From Enterobacillus tribolii (lineage in GTDB: Bacteria; Pseudomonadota; Gammaproteobacteria; Enterobacterales; Enterobacteriaceae): DNA of 64,000 nt. How positions within the stretch are numbered: position 1 is the stretch's first letter; every line of letters starts with the position of its first letter. Below the pieces are notes generated by a model that was not told the DNA's origin, made no database searches, and saw only the letters and a list, made by a program, of their open reading frames with translations. The DNA lies in the NCBI RefSeq assembly GCF_003363015.1, contig NZ_QRAP01000008.1:184727-248726 (forward strand), given 5' to 3'. Position numbers and translations under genes: made by a program. Shown here piece after piece: positions 48,522 through 58,632 of this stretch.

Positions 48522-48546
48522 GATTGCTGTAATGTCATTCCGCCCG

Positions 48547-51500
48547 TCAGTGCGGATCTTTATGCCCCATCCTGCGGCACACCACCACATAGAACACCGG
48601 CACGAAGAAGATCGCCAGCAGCGTCGCCGACAGCATCCCGCCCATAACGCCGGTCCCTACCGCGTTTTGCGCGCCGGACCCGGCGCCGGAGCTGACCACC
48701 AGCGGCAACACCCCGAGGATAAACGCCAGCGACGTCATCAGAATCGGGCGCAGACGCATGCGCACCGCCTCCAGCGTGGCCTCAATCAGCCCTTTGCCTT
48801 CCTTCTCCATCAGGTCTTTGGCGAACTCGACGATCAGGATCGCGTTCTTGGCCGACAGCCCGATCGTCGTCAACAGCCCTACCTGGAAGTAGACGTCGTT
48901 GTTCATGCCGCGCATCGTCGCAGCCAACAGCGCGCCAACCACGCCCAGCGGCACCACCAGCATCACCGAGAACGGAACGGACCAGCTCTCATACAGCGCC
49001 GCCAGGCACAGGAACACCACCACCAGCGAAATCGCATACAGCGCCGGCGCCTGGTTCCCCGACAAACGCTCCTGATAAGACATGCCGGTCCAGTCGAAGC
49101 CGATCCCCGACGGCAGTTGTGCCACCAGTTTTTCCATCAGCTGCATCGCCTCGCCGGTACTTTTCCCCGCGGCGGCCTCACCAAGAATTTCCATGGAAGG
49201 CAGCCCGTTGTAACGTTCCAGACGTGGCGAGCCGTAGGTCCAGTGTGCGCTGGAAAATGCCGAGAACGGCACCATTTGGCCGCTGCTGCCGCGCACGTAC
49301 CAGTTATTGATGTCGCTCGGCAGCATACGGAACGGCCCATCGGCCTGAATGTAGACCTTCTTCACCCGTCCGCGATCGATAAAGTCGTTAACGTAGGTTC
49401 CCCCCAACGCCGAGGTAATCGTCTGGTTGATGTCGGAAATCGCGACCCCGAGAGACTGCGCCTTCTCCTGATCCACATCAACCTTGAACTGCGGCGTATC
49501 CTCCAGCCCGTTGGCGCGCACGCGCACCAGCATATCCGGATGCTTCGCCACTTCGCCCAGCAGCTGATTACGCGCCTGCGTCAGTTTTTCATGCCCCAGG
49601 TTGGCCTGGTCGATCAGCTCGAAGTCAAAACCGGTCGCCGTACCCAGCTCGACGATCGCCGGCAGGTTAAAGGGGAACACCAGTCCGTCCTTAATCTGCG
49701 CAAACGCCTTACCCGCCCGCCCGATAATGGCGCCGACGCTGTTCTCCTTGCCGACACGCTCCCCCCAGGGCTTCAGGCTGATAAACGCCAGCCCCGAGTT
49801 CTGCCCCTGGCCGCTGTAGCTGAAACCGTTAACCGTAAACACCGATTCAACGTTGGCGTGCTCTTTTTTCAGATAATAGTCACTGACCTGATTCAGCACT
49901 TCCTGGGTTCGTTCCTGCGTTGCGCCCGCCGGAAGCTGAATCATCGTCATAAACACGCCCTGATCCTCTTCCGGCAGGAATGAGGTGGGCAGCCGCATGA
50001 ACAAATACCCCATCCCGATAACAATCATCAGGTAAATCAATAAATAACGCCCAGAGGCGTCAATAATGCGCCCGACGCTGTTGGTGTAATGCTGGGTGCT
50101 CTGATCGAATTTTTTGTTAAACCAGCCGAAGAAGCCGCGCTTTTCCTCGTGCCCTGACGGCGGCAGCGGTTTCAGGATGGTGGCGCATAACGCCGGGGTA
50201 AGGATCAGCGCAACCAGCACCGACAACGCCATCGCCGAAACGATGGTGATGGAGAACTGGCGGTAAATCGCGCCGGTGGAGCCGCCGAAGAACGCCATCG
50301 GGATGAATACCGCAGAGAGCACCATCGCAATCCCGACCAGCGCGCCCTGAATCTGCCCCATCGAGCGCATGGTCGCTTCTTTCGGCGGCAGCTTATCTTC
50401 CGCCATCACGCGCTCGACGTTTTCCACCACCACGATGGCATCGTCCACCAATAACCCTATCGCCAATACCATCCCGAACATGGTCAGCGTGTTTATTGAA
50501 AACCCGCAGGCCGCAAGGATGGCGAAAGTGCCCAGCAGCACCACCGGCACCGCGATGGTCGGGATCAGCGTGGCGCGGATGTTCTGCAAAAACAGATACA
50601 TCACCAGGAACACCAGCACGATGGCTTCAAACAGCGTCTTCACCACCTCGCGAATGGAGATTTGTACGAACGGCGTGGTGTCATAGGGGTAAACCACCCG
50701 CAACCCCTGTGGGAAAAAGGGTTGCAGACGCGCCAGTTCGGCTTTGATTGCCGCCGCAGTGTCCAGCGCGTTGGCGCCGGTCGCCAGCTTGATCCCCAGT
50801 CCGGCCGCCGGCTGGCCGTTATACTGGGTCTGCATGTTGTAGTTTTCACCGCCCAGGCCGATACGGGCGATGTCCTTCAGCAGCACCCTGGAGCCATCGG
50901 GATTAACCTTCATCTGGATATCGCCAAACTCTTCCGGCGACTTCAGCCGGGTTTGGGCGATGATCGACGCGTTCAGTTGCTGATCCGCCACCGCCGGCGT
51001 ACCGCCCAACTGACCGGCCGCAATCTGCGCGTTCTGCGCCTTAAGCTGGTTCAGCACGTCCGTCATGGTCAGCTGATACTTGTTCATCTGGTTAGGATTG
51101 AGCCAGATACGCATCGCGTACTGCGCGCCGAACAGCTGAACGTCGCCGACGCCGGACGTACGCCCCAGGGCATCTTTAATGTTGGATGATACGTAGTCAG
51201 AGATGTCTTCCTGCGTCAGGCTCTGGTTATCCGACACAAACCCCGCGACCAGCAGGAAGCTGCTGCTGGACTTCTTCACGCTGATGCCCTGCTGTTGCAC
51301 TTCCTGCGGCAGCAGCGGCATCGCCAGCTGCAGCTTGTTCTGCACCTGAACCTGCGCGATGTCCGGATCGGTGCCGGAGGTGAAGGTCAGCGTAACGGTG
51401 ACCCCGCCGGAGGAGTCGCTGGTCGAGGACATGTACATCAGATTATCGATACCGTTCATGTTCTGTTCGATAATCTGCGTCACCGTGTCCTGCACCGTTT

Positions 51501-51663
51501 GCGCATCGGCGCCCGGATACGTTGCGGAAACCGCCACCGCCGGCGGGGCGATGGAGGGATACTGCGCAACGGGCAGTTTCATAATTGAGAGCACACCCGC
51601 CAGCATCAGGATAATGGCGAGCACCCAGGCAAAAATCGGCCGGTTAATGAAAAAATTAGGCAT
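48547..51663 (-). CDS. RND multidrug efflux transporter, AcrB/AcrF type
   Basis: A 1038-residue hydrophobe/amphiphile efflux-1 transporter. It has twelve predicted helices, two large periplasmic loops and the proton-relay pair DD in [16 protein letters not shown] (around residues 405-410). The N-terminus [20 protein letters not shown] is the AcrB/MexB class signature. It exports drugs, dyes and bile salts as a trimer with the adaptor encoded just upstream and a TolC channel encoded elsewhere. No tetR-type regulator (acrR/acrS) is adjacent. Exact ortholog naming (acrB, acrF, mexB, sdeY) is not justified from sequence alone. Confidence 0.93.
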   Translation of the reverse strand: MPNFFINRPIFAWVLAIILMLAGVLSIMKLPVAQYPSIAPPAVAVSATYPGADAQTVQDTVTQIIEQNMNGIDNLMYMSSTSDSSGGVTVTLTFTSGTDPDIAQVQVQNKLQLAMPLLPQEVQQQGISVKKSSSSFLLVAGFVSDNQSLTQEDISDYVSSNIKDALGRTSGVGDVQLFGAQYAMRIWLNPNQMNKYQLTMTDVLNQLKAQNAQIAAGQLGGTPAVADQQLNASIIAQTRLKSPEEFGDIQMKVNPDGSRVLLKDIARIGLGGENYNMQTQYNGQPAAGLGIKLATGANALDTAAAIKAELARLQPFFPQGLRVVYPYDTTPFVQISIREVVKTLFEAIVLVFLVMYLFLQNIRATLIPTIAVPVVLLGTFAILAACGFSINTLTMFGMVLAIGLLVDDAIVVVENVERVMAEDKLPPKEATMRSMGQIQGALVGIAMVLSAVFIPMAFFGGSTGAIYRQFSITIVSAMALSVLVALILTPALCATILKPLPPSGHEEKRGFFGWFNKKFDQSTQHYTNSVGRIIDASGRYLLIYLMIVIGMGYLFMRLPTSFLPEEDQGVFMTMIQLPAGATQERTQEVLNQVSDYYLKKEHANVESVFTVNGFSYSGQGQNSGLAFISLKPWGERVGKENSVGAIIGRAGKAFAQIKDGLVFPFNLPAIVELGTATGFDFELIDQANLGHEKLTQARNQLLGEVAKHPDMLVRVRANGLEDTPQFKVDVDQEKAQSLGVAISDINQTITSALGGTYVNDFIDRGRVKKVYIQADGPFRMLPSDINNWYVRGSSGQMVPFSAFSSAHWTYGSPRLERYNGLPSMEILGEAAAGKSTGEAMQLMEKLVAQLPSGIGFDWTGMSYQERLSGNQAPALYAISLVVVFLCLAALYESWSVPFSVMLVVPLGVVGALLAATMRGMNNDVYFQVGLLTTIGLSAKNAILIVEFAKDLMEKEGKGLIEATLEAVRMRLRPILMTSLAFILGVLPLVVSSGAGSGAQNAVGTGVMGGMLSATLLAIFFVPVFYVVVCRRMGHKDPH

Positions 51664-51669
51664 GATTGG

Positions 51670-52839
51670 TTATTTCCCCGCAGTTGCCGGAGCCGTTTGT
51701 TCAGCGGCATCCTGCACCCGCACCGTCATGCCCGGCCGCACTTTTTGCTGGCCGCTGACGATAACCCGCTCCCCTTCTTTCAGCCCGCTGTCGATCAACC
51801 ACCGATCGCCGACGGCACGCGAAGCCGTAACGCCGCGCGTCTGCACTTTGTTGTCGCCGTCTACCACCAGCACGGTGGCGTCGCCGCGAGGGTTACGGGT
51901 GACGCCCTCCTGCGGCACCAGCAGCGCATCAGGCTTCAGGCCTTCGCTGATGCGGGCGCGCACGAACATGCCGGGCAGCAGGTCGTGTTGCGGGTTGGGA
52001 AACAGCGCGCGGATCGTGATGGAGCCGGTGCTCTGATCGACCGTTACGTCGGAGAACTCCAGGCGGCCGGTCACCGGATAAGCCTGGCCGTTGTCCAGCA
52101 CCAGGGTGACATCGGCGCCTTTGGCATCACGTTGCAGGCCGCCGTCCGCCACGGCCTGTTTCAGGCGCAGGAAGTCCGCGCTGGATTGGGTAACATCGAC
52201 ATAGAGAGGGTCGATTTGTTGCACCGTCGTCAGCGCTTTCGTCTGCGTGGCGTTAACCAGCGCCCCTTCCGTTACCGAAGAAGTTCCCGAACGCCCGCTG
52301 ATGGGCGCATTGACCCGGGTATAGGCCAGATTAATGCGCGTTGTTTCAAGCTGAGCCTGCGCCGCCTTCACTGCGGCAGCAGCCTGCTCGGCGGTGGACA
52401 CCGCGCTGTCATAATCCTGCTTGCTGACATAGCTGGACTTCAGCAGCGGCTTATAGCGCGCTACGGTCAGGTTCGCTATTCCCGCCGCCGCCTGCGCTTT
52501 CAGCAGTTCGCCGCGGGCGCTGTCGTAGGCGGCCTGATAGGTCGCGGGATCGATCTGATAAAGGGACTGTCCGGCCTGAACGTCGCTGCCTTCGGTGAAA
52601 TTGCGTTTAAGGATAATGCCATCCACCTGCGGACGAACCTGGGCAACGCGATAGGCGCTGGTGCGCCCGGGAAGCTCGGTGACGATCGGCAAAGGCTCCG
52701 TTTTGAGTGTGACAACCTCAACCAGAGGCGGCGACCCTTGCTCTTTTTGTTCATTGTTATCGTGACAGCCGGATAATAAAGCACCACTAACAAACAGCAT
52801 GACCGGCACAAACCGGACATGTTTACCAAGTCTCTTCAT
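51670..52839 (-). CDS. RND periplasmic adaptor lipoprotein, AcrA/AcrE type
   Basis: The 389-residue membrane-fusion protein has lipobox LLSGC with lipidated Cys25, a hairpin domain, a lipoyl-like domain (around GTSSVTEGALVNATQ), and beta-barrel and membrane-proximal domains. It links the RND pump to an outer-membrane channel. Only 6 nt separate it from the transporter gene. Control is likely from the long AT-rich region upstream, where no regulator gene exists. Confidence 0.92.
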   Translation of the reverse strand: MKRLGKHVRFVPVMLFVSGALLSGCHDNNEQKEQGSPPLVEVVTLKTEPLPIVTELPGRTSAYRVAQVRPQVDGIILKRNFTEGSDVQAGQSLYQIDPATYQAAYDSARGELLKAQAAAGIANLTVARYKPLLKSSYVSKQDYDSAVSTAEQAAAAVKAAQAQLETTRINLAYTRVNAPISGRSGTSSVTEGALVNATQTKALTTVQQIDPLYVDVTQSSADFLRLKQAVADGGLQRDAKGADVTLVLDNGQAYPVTGRLEFSDVTVDQSTGSITIRALFPNPQHDLLPGMFVRARISEGLKPDALLVPQEGVTRNPRGDATVLVVDGDNKVQTRGVTASRAVGDRWLIDSGLKEGERVIVSGQQKVRPGMTVRVQDAAEQTAPATAGK

Positions 52840-53409
52840 TGCTATTCCTTATCAGAACACGAGCAATAGCTTAATTAATTATAAAACAACGAGTTTTATC
52901 ACCAGAAATGATAGTTCGCGGAATTTTATTGGACTCCCCCAAAAAGATTCCGTGAATTATTCAACAATGGCGATAAAAAATATACTTTATTCTTATGCTC
53001 TGGATGCTATTCATGAATAATTTCCCCTATCCATCTATAGACCATATATTGCAATAAATAAAATAATTATCGGTGATGTATTGAGGTTTATGACTGATGA
53101 CGCTGCCGCAAGGCGCAAGGCGCAAAATCAGGGCTGGAGCGACTCTTCCCCTGGAAAGATGACTCATTGACGCTTTTCACCAGAAGGCGTTTATGCCTTT
53201 CGGAATACGTTTATTAACCATAATTATCGTCTATATTTGTATGGTTATTTAAACCATGAAAATATGAATTTCATCATGTCATTAACTTTAAGCTGCCAAT
53301 TCATCATGTTATTGAGGTGCGGGAAATACATAGCTTTTGTATGGCTATAGGTTGCACAGTTTTATTTTTTATCCGGAGTAAATAATAGCAGGCGGGCGGT
53401 TATAAAATC
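52840..53409. other. Long AT-rich intergenic region upstream of the RND pump; no gene seen
   Basis: This stretch of about 570 nt has no supported gene. It includes the pump promoter area near 52850-53000, a small palindrome ATGGTT-ATTTA-AACCAT (53241-53257), and two copies of TTCATCATGT followed by C/T-ATT (about 53269 and 53300). A GC-richer island (53098-53200) lies between AT-rich flanks. Degenerated coding sequence cannot be excluded. Confidence 0.5.
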
Positions 53410-53431
53410 GCCCCCGCATTAATACGGGGGC
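53410..53431 (-). terminator. Terminator of ytfQ-ytfR-ytfT-yjfF
   Basis: GCCCCCG (53410-53416) and CGGGGGC (53425-53431) form a 7-bp stem with an 8-nt loop. On the minus strand the stem is followed by GATTTTAT. It lies 19 nt after the yjfF stop. Confidence 0.8.
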
Positions 53432-53449
53432 AGGCTTAAGGCGTACTGG

Positions 53450-54451
53450 CTATACTTTCCCGGGCTCCGGCCCGATACGTGTGACTGAAGCCGTCTGACG
53501 GTTTTCCCATACCATCGTCAGCAGACGCTGCAACGCGATGAACACAAACAGCAGGATGCCGATGGCGATCTTGGTCCACCAGGAACTGAGCGTGCCGTCG
53601 AAATTGATGTAGGTCTGGATCAGCCCCTGGATCGCCACGCCGAACAGCGTCCCCAGCACCGTACCCACACCGCCGCTCAGCAACGTGCCGCCGATCACCA
53701 CCGAGGCGATGGCGTCCAACTCTACGCCCAGCCCCGCCAGCGCGTACCCTGCCGAGGTGTAAAGGGAAAAGACGATGCCCGCCAGCGTCGAAAGCCCGGT
53801 AGAGAGCATATAGATGCGGATGGTGGTGCTGCGGGTGGAAATCCCCATCAGGTTAGCCGAGGTGACGTTACCGCCCAACGCATAAACCTGGTTGCCGAAG
53901 CGGGTGCGGTGCGCCAGCACCATGCCGATCACCACCACCGCCAACATCAGCAGCGCGATCGCGCTCAGGCGGCCGCCGCCGGGAATTTTCCACGCCAGGC
54001 CCGACAGCGTTGAATAAATCGGGTGGTCGATGGGCAATGACTCTTCCGACACCAGATAGCTGGCGCCGCGCAGGAAAAACATGCCCGCCAGCGTGATAAT
54101 GAACGCCGGAATTTTCAGCGCGTCAATCAGCCAGCCCATAAATGCGCCGAAGCCACAGCCCAGCATCAATATCAGCGGAAACGCCACCAGCGGCGAGAGG
54201 TGCCAGTCGCCGATGGCCCGCGCCAGGAACACGCCGGTAAACGCAATCACCGCGCCCACCGACAGATCGATGCCGCCGGAAAGAATGACGAACGTCATCC
54301 CCACCGCCACAATCCCCAAAAAGGCGTTATCGGTAAGGATGTTGCAAATCACCCGGGTACTGGCGAAACCGGGAAACTGGCTCAGGCAAAACAGATAGCC
54401 CAGAATGAAAACGCCGATCGTTACCAGCAGCGGCAAGTTTTTCTTAAACAT
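53450..54451 (-). CDS. yjfF: Galactofuranose ABC transporter permease YjfF
   Basis: This 333-residue BPD_transp_2 permease has about eight to ten helices and the family core GMTFVILSGGIDLSVGAVIAF. With YtfT it forms the membrane channel of the galactofuranose/pentose importer. The start overlaps the ytfT stop by 8 nt. Length and operon order match E. coli. Confidence 0.93.
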   Translation of the reverse strand: MFKKNLPLLVTIGVFILGYLFCLSQFPGFASTRVICNILTDNAFLGIVAVGMTFVILSGGIDLSVGAVIAFTGVFLARAIGDWHLSPLVAFPLILMLGCGFGAFMGWLIDALKIPAFIITLAGMFFLRGASYLVSEESLPIDHPIYSTLSGLAWKIPGGGRLSAIALLMLAVVVIGMVLAHRTRFGNQVYALGGNVTSANLMGISTRSTTIRIYMLSTGLSTLAGIVFSLYTSAGYALAGLGVELDAIASVVIGGTLLSGGVGTVLGTLFGVAIQGLIQTYINFDGTLSSWWTKIAIGILLFVFIALQRLLTMVWENRQTASVTRIGPEPGKV

Positions 54452-55460
54452 GGCGTTTCCTCCCCCGGAACAACTGGATAAAGCGCGGCGACTGGAACAC
54501 CAGCACGCACAGCACGACCACGGCTTTCACCACCTGGTTCAGCTCCGGCTGGAAGCCGGAAAGCAGAATCCCGGTGTTCATCCCCTGAATAATCAGCGCG
54601 CCCAGCACCGACAGCACCAGATTGAAGCGTCCGCCCATCAGCGACGCGCCGCCGATCACCACTGCCAGAATGGCGTCCAGCTCCAGCCACAGCCCGGCGT
54701 TATTGGCGTCGGCGCCGCGAATATCGGCGGCGACGATCACCCCGGCAATCGCTGCGCAAAACCCGCTGAGCATATATACCGAAATCACCACGCCGCGCGT
54801 TTTAACCCCGGCGTTTTTCGCTGCGCGGATGTTAATGCCCACCGCCTCGATAAACAGCCCGAGCGCGGTACGGCGCGTCAGCAACCACACCAGCAGCAGG
54901 GTGCACAGAACGATGCTCACCGGCGTCGGGAACAAAAACAGCGAGCCGCTGCCGATCCAGGAGAGCGACGGGCTGTTGAACGTGACAATCTGCCCGGTGG
55001 TGATCAACTGCGCCACGCCGCGTCCGGCCACCATCAGAATCAGGGTGGCGACGAACGGCTGTATCTTGAGCACTGCCACCAGAATGCCGTTCCATAATCC
55101 CGACAGCAGCCCTACCCCCGCCGCCGCCAGCAGCACCACCGGCAGCGGATGCCCCTGCACGGTCAGCGTTGCGGCTGTTGCGCCGGCGATCGCCATCACC
55201 GCGCCGACCGACAGGTCAATGCCGCCGGTCGCGATAACCAGCGTCATGCCTATCGCCAGCAGCGCCACGGGCGCACAGCGGTTGAGGATATCGATCGGGC
55301 TGCCGAACAGGCGTCCGTCCTGCAAATGAACCGAAAAAAAGTTGTTGGCTACGATGCTGTCAGCCAGTAATACCACTGCCAGCGCCACGAGTTGCGGCGT
55401 GCCCGGCGGCCAGCGCCAGCGGCGCGTGGGCTTATTGGCATCAGGAAGCGTCTGGGACAT
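54444..55460 (-). CDS. ytfT: Galactofuranose ABC transporter permease YtfT
   Basis: The start at 55460 follows AGGAGA and gives 338 residues (E. coli 341); a longer frame into ytfR is a shadow. It holds the GMTLVIATGGIDLSVGAVMAI motif of the ribose-type permeases. It is the partner of YjfF and follows ytfR after 8 nt. Confidence 0.93.
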   Translation of the reverse strand: MSQTLPDANKPTRRWRWPPGTPQLVALAVVLLADSIVANNFFSVHLQDGRLFGSPIDILNRCAPVALLAIGMTLVIATGGIDLSVGAVMAIAGATAATLTVQGHPLPVVLLAAAGVGLLSGLWNGILVAVLKIQPFVATLILMVAGRGVAQLITTGQIVTFNSPSLSWIGSGSLFLFPTPVSIVLCTLLLVWLLTRRTALGLFIEAVGINIRAAKNAGVKTRGVVISVYMLSGFCAAIAGVIVAADIRGADANNAGLWLELDAILAVVIGGASLMGGRFNLVLSVLGALIIQGMNTGILLSGFQPELNQVVKAVVVLCVLVFQSPRFIQLFRGRKRHV

Positions 55461-55468
55461 AAATCTCC

Positions 55469-56971
55469 TTATGCCGCAATGGCATTCATAATGGCGGCAA
55501 CGGACAGGTCTTCCAGCGGAATTTCGGCAATTTGCCGGCGATCGCGCATGATGATGATTCTGTCCGCATACCCCACCAGCTCTTCCAGCTCCGACGAAAT
55601 CACCAGCAACGCCAGTCCGTCGGCACACAGGGTTTCGATCAGGCGGATAATCTCCGCATGCGCGCCGACATCTATACCGCGCGTCGGTTCGTCCAGGATC
55701 AGAAACTGCGGCCTGGTCAACAGCCAGCGGGAAAGCAGTACCTTCTGCTGATTGCCGCCGGACAGAAACTCCACCGCCTGCTCCTGACCCGGCGTCCGGA
55801 TACCCAGCTGGCGGATGAAGCGTTCGGCGATCTGATTTTGTTCGCGCCGGGGAATCGGCCGCAGCCAGCCACGCTGGGCCTGTAAAGCCAGAATGATGTT
55901 CTCGCGCACTGAAGCGGCAGCGATAATGCCGTCGGTTTTGCGATCTTCAGGGCAGAATCCCAACCCAAGGCACGACGCCTGATACGGCGAGCGCAGCGCG
56001 TGTTGCTTACCTTTAACCCAGGCGTTGCCGCTGTCGGCCGGGCGGATGCCGAATATCACCTCAGCCGTTTCGGTGCGCCCCGACCCCAGCAGACCGGCCA
56101 GCCCGACGATTTCACCCGGCCTGACCTGAAGATCGAACGGTTCAATCACCCCTTTCTTGCCGTAGTTTTCAAAACGCACCACCGGTTTGTCGCTGAGCAG
56201 GGTGCGCCCGGCACGCTGTAGCGCCTTGTTGTCCAACTCACGCCCCAGCATCATTTTTACCAGCTCGATATAAGGCAAATCGCGCGTATTGCAGGTGCCG
56301 ACGAAAGCGCCGTTGCGCAGCACGGTGATCCGGTCAGTGACCGCATACACCTGTTCGAGGAAATGAGTGACGAAAATCAGGCTGACGCCCTGATCGCGCA
56401 GCCGGCGCATCAGGGTAAACAGCATCTCGACCTCTTTGGCGTCCAGGCTGGCCGTTGGTTCGTCCAGAATCAGCACCTTGGCGGAGAGATCGATAGCCCG
56501 GCAAATGGCGACAATTTGCTGCATCGCCACGGAAAAACGCCCGAGCGGCTCGGTCACGTCCAGGCTAAAGCCATAACGGGCCATCAGTTCGGTCGCGCGC
56601 TTCACCATTTCACGGCGGTTGATCAGGCCGAAACGCCGTGGCTCGCGGCCGATAAACAGATTGTCCGCTACCGACATGTTCGGCAGCAGGTTAACTTCCT
56701 GATACACCGTACCAATCCCCAGTTCCTGGGCATGGGCGGTGTTTTTCGGAGAGATTTCATTTCCTTCCAGCCAAATACTGCCGGCATCGCGTTGATAGAC
56801 GCCGGTCAGGGCCTTAATCAGCGTGGATTTTCCCGCACCGTTTTCGCCCAGCAGCGCCATGATTTCGCCGCGGCGCAGGCTCAGGGAAACGTTGTCCAGC
56901 GCCTTCACGCCGGGAAATACCTTACTCAAACCGTCGGTGCGGAGTAGAACATCTTCTTCAGCAGCGGACAT
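55469..56971 (-). CDS. ytfR: Galactofuranose ABC transporter ATPase YtfR (double NBD)
   Basis: The start at 56971 gives 500 residues, exactly the E. coli length. Two fused ATPase domains are visible. The first has GENGAGKST near 40 and ILDEPTASLD. The second has a degenerate P-loop GLLGSGRTE, signature LSGGNQQK and ILDEPTRGID. This is normal for the RbsA/XylG class. A hairpin between ytfQ and ytfR likely reduces expression relative to the binding protein. Confidence 0.94.
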   Translation of the reverse strand: MSAAEEDVLLRTDGLSKVFPGVKALDNVSLSLRRGEIMALLGENGAGKSTLIKALTGVYQRDAGSIWLEGNEISPKNTAHAQELGIGTVYQEVNLLPNMSVADNLFIGREPRRFGLINRREMVKRATELMARYGFSLDVTEPLGRFSVAMQQIVAICRAIDLSAKVLILDEPTASLDAKEVEMLFTLMRRLRDQGVSLIFVTHFLEQVYAVTDRITVLRNGAFVGTCNTRDLPYIELVKMMLGRELDNKALQRAGRTLLSDKPVVRFENYGKKGVIEPFDLQVRPGEIVGLAGLLGSGRTETAEVIFGIRPADSGNAWVKGKQHALRSPYQASCLGLGFCPEDRKTDGIIAAASVRENIILALQAQRGWLRPIPRREQNQIAERFIRQLGIRTPGQEQAVEFLSGGNQQKVLLSRWLLTRPQFLILDEPTRGIDVGAHAEIIRLIETLCADGLALLVISSELEELVGYADRIIIMRDRRQIAEIPLEDLSVAAIMNAIAA

Positions 56972-56990
56972 AATCTGGCGCTCCCGTGAG

Positions 56991-57016
56991 TAAGAAAAGG
57001 CCCCGCTGCGCGGGGC
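56991..57016 (-). terminator. Attenuating terminator between ytfQ and ytfR
   Basis: GCCCCGC (57000-57006) and GCGGGGC (57010-57016) form a tight 7-bp stem with a 3-nt loop. On the minus strand it runs into CTTTTCTTA. It starts 12 nt after the ytfQ stop and probably lets only part of transcription continue into ytfR-ytfT-yjfF. Confidence 0.75.
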
Positions 57017-57027
57017 TGCGCAGGTCA

Positions 57028-57984
57028 TCAGTAGCCCATGTCTTTTTTCTTATCCAACTCGGCCTGAGCGCTGTCCGGCAGGAACAGCTTCGATTCGGTG
57101 CGGACAATTTTAGGCGGCAGGGTGCCGTCTTTCTTGAACTTCTCCAGGGCGTCAAAAGCCGGGCCAGCCATGTTCGGCGTCAGCTCTACGTTGGCGTTGG
57201 CCTCGCCGGCCAGCATGGCTTTATAGATATCCGGTACGCCATCGATGGAACCGGTGAGGATGTCTTTACCCGGCTTCAGGCCCGCTTCTTTAATCGCCTG
57301 AATGGCGCCGATCGCCATGTCATCGTTATGGGCATACACCATGCAGATATTTTTGCCGTTGTTTTCCGCCTTGATGAAGCTTTCCATCACTTCTTTACCC
57401 TTACTGCGGGTAAAGTCGCCGGACTGAGAACGGATAATCTTGATATTCGGCGTTTTGGCGATCGCTTCGGCAAAGCCTTTCTTACGATCGATAGCGACGC
57501 TCGCCCCAACCGTTCCCTGCAGTTCCACAACGTTACAGGGTTTGCCGTCCATCTCCTTGACCAGCCAGTCGCCGATCAATTTTCCTTCCAGTACGTTGTC
57601 GGCAGTAACCACGGTCATATACAGCGAGTCATCTTTTACGGTAATCGCGCGGTCCAGCAGGAAGACCGGGATCTTGGCATCCTTGGCTTCTTCCAGCACC
57701 GGCTCCCATCCCGTTTGCACGATAGGCGCAATGAAGATAGCGTCAACGCCCTGAGCAATAAAGGAACGTACGGCCTTGATTTGGTTTTCCTGCTTTTGCT
57801 GCCCGTCGGCAATTTTCAGCGTAATGCCGCGCTTTTGCGCCTCGCTCTTCGCGACCGATGTTTCAGCCGCGCGCCAGCCGGATTCCGAACCTACCTGAGA
57901 AAAACCAACGGTTAACGAGTCCGCCAGGGCTGCGGAGGACATTGCCGCTGACAGTGCCGATACTAAAAGTAAACGCTTCCACAT
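57028..57984 (-). CDS. ytfQ: Galactofuranose-binding periplasmic protein YtfQ
   Basis: The ATG at 57984 gives 318 residues, as in E. coli, with a signal peptide of about 21 residues (ALA before DSLTVGFSQ). It is a type 1 periplasmic sugar-binding protein; E. coli YtfQ prefers galactofuranose. Conserved text includes GSESGWRAAET, AIFIAPIVQTGWEPV and DGVPDIYKAM. It is the first gene of ytfQ-ytfR-ytfT-yjfF. Confidence 0.95.
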   Translation of the reverse strand: MWKRLLLVSALSAAMSSAALADSLTVGFSQVGSESGWRAAETSVAKSEAQKRGITLKIADGQQKQENQIKAVRSFIAQGVDAIFIAPIVQTGWEPVLEEAKDAKIPVFLLDRAITVKDDSLYMTVVTADNVLEGKLIGDWLVKEMDGKPCNVVELQGTVGASVAIDRKKGFAEAIAKTPNIKIIRSQSGDFTRSKGKEVMESFIKAENNGKNICMVYAHNDDMAIGAIQAIKEAGLKPGKDILTGSIDGVPDIYKAMLAGEANANVELTPNMAGPAFDALEKFKKDGTLPPKIVRTESKLFLPDSAQAELDKKKDMGY

Positions 57985-58602
57985 AGGGAGATCCTCATAC
58001 ATGTATTGTTGGGTGAAATACAGGCAGAACGGAATTCACTATAGTAAATAGCCATCGCAACGTTATGCGTCATATCACATTGCTGAAATCACAGTAAGTT
58101 TATCCATCTTTATTACGCGGAATATACACTTGCTTTATTAAGGGATAATATCCCCACTTTCCTTTTTCCGCAGATAAATCCGGCGATAACAGGCCATTCA
58201 ATAAATAAGAATGTAACCGCTTCCATAATAAAAATAATAGTATGGACTTTCCAGCCGAAAGCCGGTGCTGTCATTGTCAGTGAAGATGAGAGGCAGATCA
58301 TAAGAAAAGCGTCAATATAACGCTTCGTTACCGATGTTGTATGCGCCGGTTCACATACATCCGGCCAACGTTCAGAAAGGCAATTTTCGGCTATAGCAAA
58401 AAAGAATGTGTGATTACGTCGAATAGTTTCTCAGATTGTACACCACACCAATATATAACCAATCAACTCACCAGACAATTCGCTAACCCGGTCACACACA
58501 GTATCTTCTTACCCGCACATGACTGGACATTCACTTAAGGTTATCTAATATATTTGCATTGCAAGGCAAATGCTCCGTTTTTTTACCTTAGGGTGATACG
58601 TT
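57985..58602. other. AT-rich region upstream of ytfQ; no credible gene
   Basis: About 620 nt without a supported gene. On the ytfQ side it must hold the promoter; a GalR/GalS-like operator lies at 58211-58226 and TGTGA half-sites near 58075-58095 (minus strand) could be CRP contacts. Two open frames of 62-65 codons are AT-rich, lack ribosome sites and are not called. Confidence 0.5.
58211..58226. promoter_or_regulatory. GalR/GalS-like operator upstream of ytfQ
   Basis: ATGTAACCGCTTCCAT matches the galactose-repressor consensus GTGKAANCGNTTNCAC at 14 of 16 positions, the two outer bases being the exceptions. It is about 230 bp upstream of the ytfQ start. Control by a galactose repressor suits a galactofuranose importer; use of the site is inference. 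Confidence 0.45.
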
Positions 58603-58632
58603 ATGGTGAGTATGGTGAAAGTGTTATGGTGA
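58603..58632 (+). CDS. Possible nine-residue leader peptide
   Basis: ATG at 58603 follows AGGGTGA (58590-58596) by 6 nt, a better ribosome site than that of the next gene. The frame MVSMVKVLW stops at 58630-58632, overlapping the ATG of the 50-residue protein at 58626. Three ATGGTGA repeats (58603, 58612, 58626) make up this start region. It may couple translation of the small membrane protein. Confidence 0.3.
   Translation: MVSMVKVLW

Noticed and set aside
48520..49983. A 487-codon plus-strand frame antisense to the RND transporter
   Set aside because: Long antisense frames are expected in GC-rich coding DNA; its composition (rich in H, R and Q) is that of a shadow, and the transporter on the minus strand is certain.
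58113..58301. 62-codon minus-strand frame upstream of ytfQ with hydrophobic stretches
   Set aside because: AT-rich, no ribosome site, no recognisable motif, and it overlaps the putative GalR-like operator; judged a chance frame.
58341..58538. 65-codon plus-strand frame
   Set aside because: No ribosome site or protein-like composition; lies in the non-coding region before ytfQ.
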